A DNA stretch of 64,000 nucleotides, from NCBI GenBank assembly GCA_949152475.1, contig OX424555.1:17936868-18000867 (forward strand). The letters run 5' to 3'. Shown here piece after piece: positions 49,391 to 59,715 of the stretch. The stretch comes from Terebella lapidaria (lineage: Eukaryota; Annelida; Polychaeta; Terebellida; Terebellidae). The notes under the pieces are model-generated. The model saw nothing but the letters and a program-made list of their open reading frames with translations. It had not been told where the DNA came from and did no database searches. The first letter of the stretch is position 1, and each line of letters starts with the position of its first letter. A program made the translations under genes and the position numbers.

Positions 49391-50770
49391 GGATTCGAAC
49401 AATCAGAATGACCGCCAAGCACAGACCGGCGATTCAGGAGCAACGAAAAAAAAATTTTTTTTTGAGAAAAATAAAAAAATGCCTGCCAAAGTAAAGAATT
49501 TGGCTGTTTTTCATCGAAAATGGCCATCATTTTGAAAAAAAAAGCGTGGGAATAAAACTGAAAAATACCTCCCTCTTCAAATAATTTCAGCTACTTTGTG
49601 CAAGATTTCAGAAAAAAAATACCGTAAACTTCAAAGATAAAATAAGCCCAAGGGCTAAGATAGGGTACCAGACAATTTTGGTTTCATGCATTGTAGGTGA
49701 CATATGACTTTGAGATTTACCAATCAAGGTAATTTTTGTGAATTTCAATGTCTCCATTGAAATGCTGCATATGACTGTATGTTCATAATACAAACATATA
49801 AGCTTTTTCAACAAGCATTTCGTCTGTAGAGGCCACATGTCAGGTCAGACAAGATTTTGAGATTTGGACTTCAATGTCTTAAGGTCAAGTTCAAGGTCAC
49901 CAAAACATGTGCCATATCTACATGACTTTCTATAGGCTTATACACAATCCTAACCTGTATGAGCAAGTGTTCAAGCTTCAGAGGTCACTTTACAGATTTC
50001 ACGTCAGACATGTAATGTAGACACTCAAATTCATTCAAGGTCGAGATCAAGGTCGTCATTAGTTGTTCCATATACGAATTCCTATATGCTCATAAGGCAC
50101 ACTTAAGCTCTGTCTACATGCATTTCATCTGTAGGGGCAAATTTAGGCATTCTTTGACCCCAAGATGGCTGTTTTGACCTTTCAAGGTCATCAAAGGTCA
50201 AATTCAAGGTCACCTCACAAATTGCCATATATGACTTCCTATTTAAAAGTGTCAATGTCTTAGCTCTATCTTCAAGTGTTCTATGAGTACAGTCCCGGCA
50301 GCTCCCTCTATGAAGGAAAAAAGTGCCGAAAATTATCCAAGTCCAAATTGTTTTTGCCTGGAAATGACCCAAAATGGATAGTTATGCGATTTGGGGCAAA
50401 AAAAAGTTTCGTTGACTCATCAAAAATTCAAAATGGCCGCCACACGAAGACCGGCGATTCAAGGGCAACAAAATATATACACATCATAGAGGAATGTGAG
50501 GGGAGTTTTATGCATTAATTAGAAAAAAAAGTTACTGACCAGTTACTGAAAAATGCGAAAATAAAGAAAATAAAAAAACCTCCCTATTTTTAGGCATTTT
50601 TGTGCAAAATTTCAGAAAGATTCAACCTTAAACTTTAGAGATATAATTGTTAACGCACGGACGACGGACGCAACGCCATGCCAATAGGTTATCGGACCAA
50701 AGGTTCGGTAACCTAAAAATCTGGGCGGCGGACGATGGATTCAACTCCTTGCCGATAGGTCACCTAAAAT
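49391..50770 (-). mobile_element. GTC-start element(s) in inverted orientation, partly doubled
   Basis: From 49632 (AAGCCCAAGGGCT stem) to about 50715 (GGTTATCGGACC-AAA-GGTTCGGTAACC palindrome) lies a full-length element on the - strand, with CCAATAGG and CGCAACGCCATG at its start. A second partial copy, 49391-49630, repeats the segment found again at 50430-50645; both begin GACCGGCGATTCA. A third end fragment (GACGATGGATTCAACTCC) lies at 50725-50765. So at least two insertions or a local duplication built this region. Interior: spaced TGACCTTGAA-type motifs on the - strand (for example 50170-50215). Confidence 0.65.
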
Positions 50771-51187
50771 GATGAAATCAATGGTGTTAGTCCAGTCGAT
50801 TACTAGAGGGAAGCTTGTCTACAATTAGAAGGTTCGCCGTACTATATGGGCAGGTATGTAATTGCATCAAGATAGTTGTTCGTTAGTGGATCTCGATCCT
50901 TTGATGCCAGTGCCATTTCGATCTCTTAGAATTTCAAACGTGTTTATGAACCATATACGCATGTGTCTGTATCATGGTTTACGCCGTGTCCAACTCAAAG
51001 AGATTCAACTCGTGTCTATTGTTCAGGGAGTGTTAGCGAGGTTCCTGATTTCATCTGTAATGTTGGGATGTTGAACATGAACATGTCGCGCGGTATCCAA
51101 GGTGAAGTTGTACAGATCAAAGAGGCTCCAGGTTGGCCGGATATAGGTCTTTGGTGAAGCAGGATCTAATTATCGTCGGTGTATGTT
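50771..51187 (+). repeat. Array copy 6, block B
   Basis: Aligns with 1240-1560: AATTTC.A.CCTATAA-like, TGTATC/GTATCATG, GTTTACGCC, TCCAACTC, then GGCCGGATATAGGTCTT, GTGAAGCAGGATCTAATTAT. It stops at the left end of the CACTG element; the last five bases, ATGTT, are the target duplication. Confidence 0.65.
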
Positions 51188-52116
51188 CACTGCGTGGGAG
51201 CTTGCCCATGATTCTTGACGAGTCAACTCGGTAAAAATCTTTCCTCGCAGGGGGTTTGCTCGGCAAAAAATCTTTTGTCGCATGGGTTTTCAGATGCCCC
51301 TGTGATTAAAGATTTTTGCCGAGCAATGCCCCTGCGAGGAAAGATTTTTACCGAGTTGACTCGTCAAGAATCATGGGCAAGCTCTTGCTTGGTTCCCGCC
51401 TACAGCTTGGTACTAGTCCATGCAAAAAAACGGTCACCGAACGGCCTGAAAACCCGGGATTTTCGTGTTGGGCCAATATCTCATGAAACTCAATGTGTAT
51501 GTGCCAATAAATGTGTCAGATCCATGGGTACCCTCATAGCCATTCTATGGGAAAAACTTGAATAGTCTACATTGGATACAATTGATTCCAGTTTAATATC
51601 GAAATGGGAGAGATTTCTGGCAACCTTTACCTGGGTCAGCAAACTGCTCTCAATCATAGACGTAGAGAGACGTCTATGCTCTCAATCATGATTTTTTTTA
51701 TAGATCTAATTTTTATTTTTGCTTTGGAAAATATTATCCTTGATGGTAATAGTTAATTTGGTCATCTATCTCAGGTAAATAATATTACCTGCAGCAATTT
51801 ATACCCATTTACTGATGATGGTTATATCACCGATTTATGAAGTTGCCAGAAATCTCCCAGATTTGACTATGTAAATTCAAAATATACCAAATATAATTCA
51901 ATGTATACACCTGTAGACAATCCAAATGATTTCATTGAATAGATATGAAGGTAGTTCATGGCTCTGATACATTTATTGGCACACATACACTGTTTAAAGT
52001 GTATTTCATCAGATGGTCCAGGCCCTGGGTTTTCAGGCCCTTCGGTAGCCGTTTTTTTGCATGAGCTAGTACCAAGCTGTAAGCGGGAATCGAGCAAGGC
52101 AAGCTCCCACCCAGTG
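51188..52116. mobile_element. Long foldback DNA element with CACTG ends and 5-bp target duplication
   Basis: Ends CACTGCGTGGGAGCTTGCC and, inverted at the right, CACTGGGTGGGAGCTTGCC, are flanked by ATGTT at 51183-51187 and 52117-52121. Inverted similarity continues inward for over 200 bases per arm (TACAGCTTGGTACTAG, GCAAAAAAACGG, GCCTGAAAACCC, TGTGCCAATAAATGT), and a further inner pair, GAGATTTCTGGCAAC, lies at about 51608 and 51842. The left arm is enlarged by an 187-base hairpin. No transposase. CACTG ends recall CMC elements and the 5-bp duplication recalls Transib; neither fits fully. Confidence 0.8.
51198..51384. repeat. Near-perfect long hairpin inside the left arm of the foldback element
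   Basis: 51198-51275 and 51309-51384 are reverse complements with very few mismatches (outer bases GAGCTTGCCCATGATTCTTG), around a loop of about 33 bases. Each arm itself holds two related units of about 32 bases starting CTCGGYAAAAATCTTT. The right arm of the host element lacks the hairpin: there GAGCTTGCC runs straight into TTGCT. The hairpin ends in an inverted copy of the host sequence GAGCTTGCC, which suggests a fold-back synthesis event rather than plain insertion. Confidence 0.85.
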
Positions 52117-55100
52117 ATGTTGCTTGACTCGTTTTGAATAGCACACACTGAAATGAGTGAAAGAGGTATACTGTTTGGAAGATGTAGTGTAACTGAACAA
52201 GCCATTCTAATAAAACTTCTGCGAAACAAGCATTGAATCGGTTGGCACTTGGTATTCATTAACCCTCTATCAGGTGTGTTGGTCTTTACTACAACTCTAT
52301 ATCCCATATTTCAATACACTGTGAGGTTCATTGGATGGACAGGTTACCATTTATTATATATTATCACGTATATAATCAATAATGGCTTAGTTTCCCAGAA
52401 CCGATGGAAAAATCAATGTCCACAGTTCCCTGAAGTCGACTGAATGTTTGATAAGCCAGCAATTTTAGGTCCAGTTTGTAAAGACAATGCCTCCCTAGCT
52501 CCTTGCTACCTGCTGATCATCACAGACACCGCTCCAGTGGCAGCCGCTAATCAATGGGCATGGCTAGGTCAAGTTTTTTTCAATCAATGCCCATGAATCA
52601 GCTTTTTCTGCTCTGCTTTTGTGCATAGAAGCCCTCTAAGTAAACAACTTACCATAAGATCATTTGATTTTCTATACGTTGATGGTGAGACACCCATGCC
52701 TCGTTCGTGATGACAATGGAACCATGCCTGCGGTATCATTGGTTTGCAGTTTAGGTTTCCTCTGCGAATTCTAGCCGACCTCCTCCCTACCTTTCCCACT
52801 ACACTCCTAAGGAACAACATGTTTATTGCTCTAGAGAAAATCCTCACAATGAGAACAAAAGATTTCCCTCTATCGATGAATGGTTCCTGTAAACTGATCA
52901 GTGATATCATTTATCTAGCAGATCTAGCTTGGTTTGTTCTTGTTATTAACAGCTCGTGAAGATGGATGACAAAACATTTCACATACGAGAGAAAACGATC
53001 GATTGTTCAATAAGTAAAGTACACCTTACAAAATGAAATGACATAATTCGACAATAGAGCGAACACTTGTTCACATTTAGCCAATATGGATCGATCTCCA
53101 TCGACGTCGAAGCAAACATGTACATCCAAGCATACACTTGTGTCATCAGGTGCAGACAGTGTTCGTGATATAGTTGTTTCCATTGGGTACTTGATTAGTT
53201 TAGTACACGCCTACCATCTTGCAGAACGAATCATATGAAATAAGTGCATGACGAATACAAGTACCAGTACCCATTCACAAGCAAAAATGTTAAAAACCAA
53301 ATTCACGTGTATGCTTTTCCCACATAATCAGTCCCAGGGAATCATATCTTTCAAACCTTAAATAGAAGTTATCCCATTCCATCAGATTCACCGTTTTCTG
53401 CGATGAGTGCACATTGAACTGGCCCGATCGATACTGGCTCTGAACGACAAATGTAGGATCCAACATTCCCACTCAATGTTTTATGGCTGATCGCATACTC
53501 TGGCTTTCTTGTCAATGAAGGGAGTGAATTCTAAGGATTCACCACAGGGACACTTCCTGAAATGAACGTAAAGCATCCAATTTAAATAGTCACGAGAACT
53601 GAGTACCCGGAAACTAATGAGCTGCCGGTGTTGGAAGCCTTAACAATGTTCAGCATTCAAAAATGCGATATAAAATTTATTCTCATCGTCACAGCGGGTC
53701 CCTAGATCAACGGAAAATGTTTTTGTGACCCTGGGATTCATTGCAGAAAATGTGAGAAATAGAATGTGTGTTTTTTTTCTATTCTTCTTCAGAGAGTGAT
53801 TACCCTAAGGGGTGGAGTCACTGTACTGATAGTGTATGAGTGTATCAGGTTTCTGATAAATGAAATCCTCTCTATCTTGTGCCTTGGATATCGTTTGATT
53901 TGATGCTGGGTGTCGTCGCGAAGTCTCCATGGAATTGGACAGCTCTTCAAAGTGTTCAGACTCTCAGAGCTTTCGAAGATACATCTGTGTCATCAAAACG
54001 ACACATTTTTATGTTTTGCAACTTAAGCCTTGTACCTGACATATTTGTTCCTGATGAATATGAAGGCCGTGATTTTGTAATGCAAAATATATTAACCATA
54101 TTGTCAGGATTAGTTGGTCCTTTCCTTGGGTGATGCTTTCTTTGCGCACAGTATTCATGTGTTTACCTGTATTCAGTTCAAAAAATCGTTCTAGCTCAAT
54201 CCGCTACCAGCTGAAGACACGTCTACCCGATAGACAGGGCTTTGAAGCATGGAACGATGTAAAGTAAAGCCATTTCCCGCCAATTAATGTCACAATGCGC
54301 ATGGCATAAATATCATGTTAGCACTGTTGATTTATTGTGTGTTCATCTCCCCACTGCATGTCGGTTAACTACCGCAATTCAATCTCATATTTGATGCTGT
54401 GAGTGCACCGGGCTCAATATAGTTATATGCTAAATCGGTACTTAACAACATCATTCGAACTATTGGCGACATAAATCTCAAAATAAATATCACTATGCCA
54501 TGCGTTTGGTAGTAACCCACTTAACCAATTAATGGTGAACGATAAGAGAAACAAATAACAACAAAATCCTAGAAGAAACTGTCCATATATTGTATGAACC
54601 CCACTACCCAACTTATCTTAGCCAATACCATTGGATCTATCTTATCAGCATGTTAATAAATCTTGATTCCGAAAGCATGGGAACCGTATATTAAATGTAT
54701 TGTTGCTGAATTGTGACATGAACATACAGTATGTGGCCCATACATGCGTCTGAACGCATTCGTACATAAAAGGCTGTGATGAAAGTTTCAGATTCTCATT
54801 TTGTAGTTATCTTTTTGAAAGCATCGTCAAATATGATGACACCATTATTATCATAAAATACGAGCATCAGCCTAAACAATCAAAAACAGCAGGTGGGATA
54901 TCGAAAAGAAGAATGGAATGTCTGGTTTATGACATATCCCAAGGCACTTTTTGGTAAGCTCTTTTCAGGCAATGATTGCCTTGTAGCTTGCACAAAAATG
55001 CTTGGAATTAGGGAACTTTTGTTTACATTTAGTTATTATCGCCTACAATCCAGTTAATTGCAATCTTAAGTCTCTGTGATATGAACTAGGCATCATTTAT

Positions 55101-56179
55101 GACATAGGCAAAGAATAGTCCGTACATATATTTTCCGTCTTCCAATTCCCCCCCCCCCCCGCCTACCACAGATACCACAGATACTTACTTGATATTGATT
55201 AATCACACAACAGTAGCGTTTGGGCCTAATATCTTGACTAGAGTGATATTCTGTGGCCTCGTTAATACTGCGATACGTCACCAACATTCTAAGTTGTCGA
55301 TTGTGCTTTTTTCTGGGTATTGATGCCCCCCGTTGTTGGTATTTGGCCCCAGCCTTTTCGACAACAGACGCTGGAGCAGTAAGAGGCGAGTAATGGGTGA
55401 TTCTGTTTAGCTGCGAGTCCAGACGTAGAGTCAGGAACCTCTCGTGGAGCTCCCGCTTGCTGCCATGGACATTATTTGGCTGGTCATCCAAGGGGCAGTA
55501 CATGTACCAACTGGTAATTAATGGTCATTCGACGAGTTCATGCTTTGTGGGTAACATGTCAGTGCAAATATGCAGAGAGAGTCTGGTAAGCATCAAAGGA
55601 ACATCGCATCAGGGTAAACCGATTGAAGTGGTTTCCCGACAACAGCTGTGATAGGTAGTATCCAAACATTTCTATGCCAGATTTCATAGAATCGAACTTT
55701 ATTCATCGGCATTGATTTGTTATTCACATTGTGCTGTAGCAGCACTATTGTGAAGTCATTCTTGAATTTCAACATGTAATGACACATCCATTCAGGATTC
55801 CAATAATTTTTAGTCTGTTGTTTTCGTCTTGTGTAAATCATGCTATGAAGACCCAGTACTGATCACGATAAAGACCTCAGTGGGGATATATGGATACATT
55901 ATATATGTGTATATTAAACTAATGTATTGAATACATATCCTGACAAGGTCGTTGTGTATATAATATTGAATATGATACCATCGTGATTGCGTGATTATTA
56001 CAAGTGATTTGATTTCCAGTCAGACGATACCCATACGTTTAACAAAACGCCCCCGTGGGAGTGCCGAGCGATTTGGTTGAGAAAGACATGCCTTTAGTTA
56101 GCAGGAGCGTGGATCAGATTTGAAGTCACGTGGGTGGGGATTGTGACTCAACCACTGCTATCCTTCTTTGGTACCAAGC
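52117..56179 (+). repeat. Array copy 6, blocks W2 to Q
   Basis: W2 (52180-52445), C (52503), E (53320-53700), F (53740-53985), H (54230-54300), I (54450), J (54880-54960), L (55040-55120), N (55390-55610), O (55810-55890), P (55990-56110) and Q (56120-56180). A C-run lies at 55149-55160. Frames at 55093-55651 overlap L-N on both strands and are not conserved in copies 2, 5 and 7. Confidence 0.75.
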
Positions 56180-56640
56180 GACATCATCAAAATCTGATTG
56201 TATTGGTGGTAATAGATTGATACTTACATTCATACCACTGAGTCGGTGTCACTGCTGGCGGACGTTAAATCTGTCCCCGAGGATACCGTCAACTCACTAG
56301 CCTTCTGGCTTGTGATTGGGTACTTTTGTACTTGTCATGTATCTATTCCATTGGGTTTGTTTCGAATTTCTAAATCATTTTCATAGGTTGTTGGGCAGTT
56401 GTATACTAATTCCATCAGGTGTACAGTAGAAACAACTACACTTAACACACTGTCTGCCCCTGATGACGCCAGTGTGTCTTTGGATAAACTATTTGGTCGG
56501 GCTTTGTTTCTATTGCAAAATGTTGGTTCTTTACGTTTCTTATTGACATCATCAAAATCTGATTGTATTGGTGGTAATAGATCGATACTTACTCTCATCA
56601 GAAACCCATAACTCTCTTATGGGTTTCTGCTTTCATGGTT
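56180..56640 (-). repeat. Inverted copy of block D inserted between blocks Q and R
   Basis: Read on the - strand, 56240-56600 matches 58590-58790 (and less well 53130-53290): GTCATCAGGG, GACAGTG, GGAATTAGTATACAACTG, CAACRACCTA, GACAAGTAC and CCAATCACA in order. A direct repeat of about 53 bases (CATCAAAATCTGATTGTATT and onward) borders it at 56181-56234 and 56546-56600. Other copies go straight from Q to R. The 87-codon antisense frame here has no intact counterpart in the other D blocks. Confidence 0.7.
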
Positions 56641-57304
56641 TAGCAACATGGAATGATTCTATTAGGGTGATGTAGGTGACATTTCGCAGAGACCACACCA
56701 GATAACTTTCAAGTATTTTAATTTTAAGATGACAAAGGTATTAAAACAGAGAATAAGTTGCAGTCTACAAGAAATATGTTCATTCTCTCACTGCGTGCTT
56801 GCATCCAGCAGACTTGAATCACCACGCCCTTGGCTTTCTCGACCAGGGTTCTTATTCCTGCAACCCCGCATGTTTCGTCTTTCTAAAAAAAGGGAAAATA
56901 CTGAAAGGCATTTTTCATAGGGTTAACTACGCGGCAGTATTATGTTTAAAGGGTAAGCTTAATGTTTACAAGCTTCTGTTATACACTACATTGGAAATTA
57001 GTGTTACACTCCAGTATGATGGAAGTAAGGGCAATATATAATAAGTAAGGCAAAATTAAGAAAAACAAATTAAGAAAAATAAACAAAGCAACCACATTGG
57101 AACCTTGCTGAATTGGGAAGAAGTTTGAATCCTCTCATAGTCATGGTCGCCATGTTGTATTTGAGACAGTCAGGTAGGTTTGAGAGATTTGTAACCTGGC
57201 TGAATGAATTCCGTATGGTCGAAAACCTGGGCCTAGACACATTAATAAAGTCTCTGGGTTGCATTTCCACCATAAACATTATAATACCCGCCATTTCTAG
57301 TTTC
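56641..57304 (+). repeat. Array copy 6, block R and unassigned tail
   Basis: Block R (GGAATGATTCTATTAGGGTGA, ACATTTCGCAGAG) spans 56645-56720 and matches 15260, 22310 and 40985. From about 56735 I find no counterpart. Frames at 56729-57433 overlap on both strands and continue into the next element's TIR, so I do not call genes. Confidence 0.55.
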
Positions 57305-57310
57305 ACTATA

Positions 57311-57755
57311 TATGGCGCCCCGTTCGTGCCAAAAAACATAGAATTTATTATTTTTCTAACTCATACGTATGAGATAGTATCTCATACGTATGAGTTACTA
57401 AGTCATACGTATGAAATAAAGTCATATGTATGAGATAAAAAGTCATACGTTTGAAATACTAAGTCATACGTATGAGATAATAAGTCATATGTATGAGATA
57501 CTATCTCATATGTAGGAGATACTAAGTCATACATATGAGATACTAAGTCATACATATGAGATAATAAGTCATACGTATGAGATAGTATCCTACGTATAAC
57601 TTAGTATTTCATACGTATGTGTTAGTATCTCCTACGTATGACTTGTTATCTCATACGTATGTGTTAGTATCTCCTACGTATGACTTTTTATTTCATACGT
57701 ATGAGATAAATAAAAAAATAACTTCCCTTTTTGGTGGCACGAACGGGGCGCCATA
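57311..57755. mobile_element. TAYGG-end element with CATACGTATG palindrome array (IS3EU-like, non-autonomous)
   Basis: Perfect 21-bp TIRs (57311-57331 and 57735-57755; start TATGGCGCCCCGTT) are flanked by ACTATA at 57305-57310 and 57756-57761. The interior (about 57360-57710) is some 20 units of about 15-16 bp built on the palindrome TCATACGTATGA with GATA/AGTA spacers. End sequence TAYGGMGCCCC, 6-bp duplication and a palindrome-array interior are all shared with 28666-29181, although the interior sequences are unrelated. No transposase. Confidence 0.85.
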
Positions 57756-57779
57756 ACTATAGGACATATAGGGAAAGCC

Positions 57780-58990
57780 AGTAGACTGTAAAGCTTGGCT
57801 ACCCGCTGATCATCACGGACCCTGCTGGAGCTAACCAATGGATATAGCTAGGCTATGTTTTATCAATCTGTGTCCAAGATTCATTTTTGCCTTCCTCTCT
57901 TTACCCCTTAATGAAGCAACGTACGGATAAAAATTTGTAATTTTCTGCGTTTGTACGTTGGTTGTGATTTGTGGACAGCCATGACTCATACACGATGACA
58001 ATGACACCCTCCCCAGAGGATATCAGTAGAGGGATTACGGCCTTTTCCTCCATCACAACACTTCCTGTGAATTCTTGGCTTGATGCCTGGGTTTCCGCTG
58101 CGAATTCCACCTGATCCCCTTCCTATCCCCCCCCCCTACAATCCTATAGAAAAAAATGCTTTATTGCTTTAAAGAATTTCCAAGTCCGCACAACGAGAAC
58201 GAAAGAAGTTCCTCTATCGATGAATGGGTCTTGTAAAATTAATCAGTGATATCATTTATCAAGCAGATCAAACAGTACAAGACACCCTGATTTGTTTTTG
58301 TTATTAACGGCTCTTGGAAATGATGTAGTTTTTAACCTACTCGAGAGAGCGATCGTTGGTTCAATAAGTGAAGTACACCGTACAAAACCAAATGGCATAT
58401 TTGAACAATAAAGCGATTATAGTTCACATTCGGTGAATATTGATATATTCACGTCCGTGAAGAAAGGTGTGAAATATGTACTATGATTGGTTGGAAGAAA
58501 TACGTTTGAAATCATAAACCAATAAGTATCGATTTATTGACAAACCTAGAAGCACAACATGTCCGTGATAAAATTAAAGCCGAACCAAATATTCACAGCC
58601 AAAGCCACATCGGTGTCATCAGGGAAAGACAGTGGTGAAAGATAGGTGGATCTACTCTACAGTGTCCACTAGTTGGAATTAGTATACAACTGTCCAACGA
58701 CCTACCAGTAAAATTTAGAAATCCGAAACAGACCAAGGCAATAAGTGTATGGCAAGTACATAAGTACCTAATCACATTCCAAAAGGCTACTGAGATTGAG
58801 GTATCACCGGGGACATACATATTCCTCTAGCAGTGAAACCGGCTCAGTTGTATAAACGTAGGTATTGACCTCTATCACCAGCACATAACTGGTGATGAAC
58901 AAGCGTTTTTCTTCTTGCTTACACAGATGTGTTTCAGCGAAAAATATATTACAATTAGAATGCTTATGAAAACACGGTCACAATCAGTCA
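57780..58990 (+). repeat. Array copy 7, blocks C and D
   Basis: Block C at 57800 (CTACCCGCTGATCATCACGG), CCTCTATCGATGAATGG at 58212, ACAGTACAAGACACC at 58271, block D from 58430 to 58800, then CACCGGCTCAGTT-like sequence shared with copy 2 at 10300. Block E is missing. Confidence 0.7.
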
Positions 58991-59715
58991 ATTAGTCAAT
59001 TTACAGGTTGAGTACATTCTATCAACGTATTTGCAGACCCTTTTTTCGTTTTGCTACTGACCTAAAATAAAAATAGACAAACAGGAATCGCTTATAAGGG
59101 GCATACCAAGGTTCAATTATTTGCATGCATTTTTAACAAAGTTGTGACGTTTTATATTATGACAGATTTATGTTTATGACGTCACTGTGACGTCACTCTA
59201 CGTCATAAAGCCAAACATTAGATATTTGTAAATCTGGATCTCAGTGACTTCGTTATGGTATATTACTCGACAGGTTTCAAAAGATTTGAAAATTTGACCT
59301 TGATATCATGACATCTTGACCTCAATTATCTCAGCAACTTGAGATCGAATGGAAATTTGAAATACATGAGTGATTGAAATTCATTTTCTGCATGTTATGG
59401 TCCAGCCGCATCTCTCTACCTCGCTTTCTACCTCGAGTTAATAAAGATAATATGTTTTACAGGTTCTCAGTGACTTGACTTTGATAGGTCATCCTATTGA
59501 GTTCATGGCCAGTAGTATGCATATCAGGTTTGAAGCGATTTCATGCAGTTTTGACAAAGTTATGGCATTTTGAAACATAAGAAATTTGATGTGTATGACG
59601 TCATTGTGACGTCACAATAAGTCGTAGCGCCGAAAATAAGGTATGAGATCGAGGAATCCGCCCGTCCATGTCCTAAATGCACTTCCGTTGAAATCAGATC
59701 AGTGTAGAATAGCTG
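58991..59715 (+). repeat. Dispersed repeat doublet with paired CRE-like sites
   Basis: Two related units of about 400 bp (about 59080-59280 and 59480-59680) share GCATGC/GTATGCATATCAGG, TTTTRACAAAGTTRTG and a pair of TGACGTCA octamers. The octamers are at 59177 and 59188 in unit 1 and at 59596 and 59607 in unit 2. The doublet separates D from F in copy 7 and is not seen in other copies, so it is an insertion. Ends not resolved. Confidence 0.6.

Noticed and set aside
51867-52307. 146-codon antisense frame
   Set aside because: It lies mostly over the right arm of the foldback element and runs into array sequence; no recognisable protein features.
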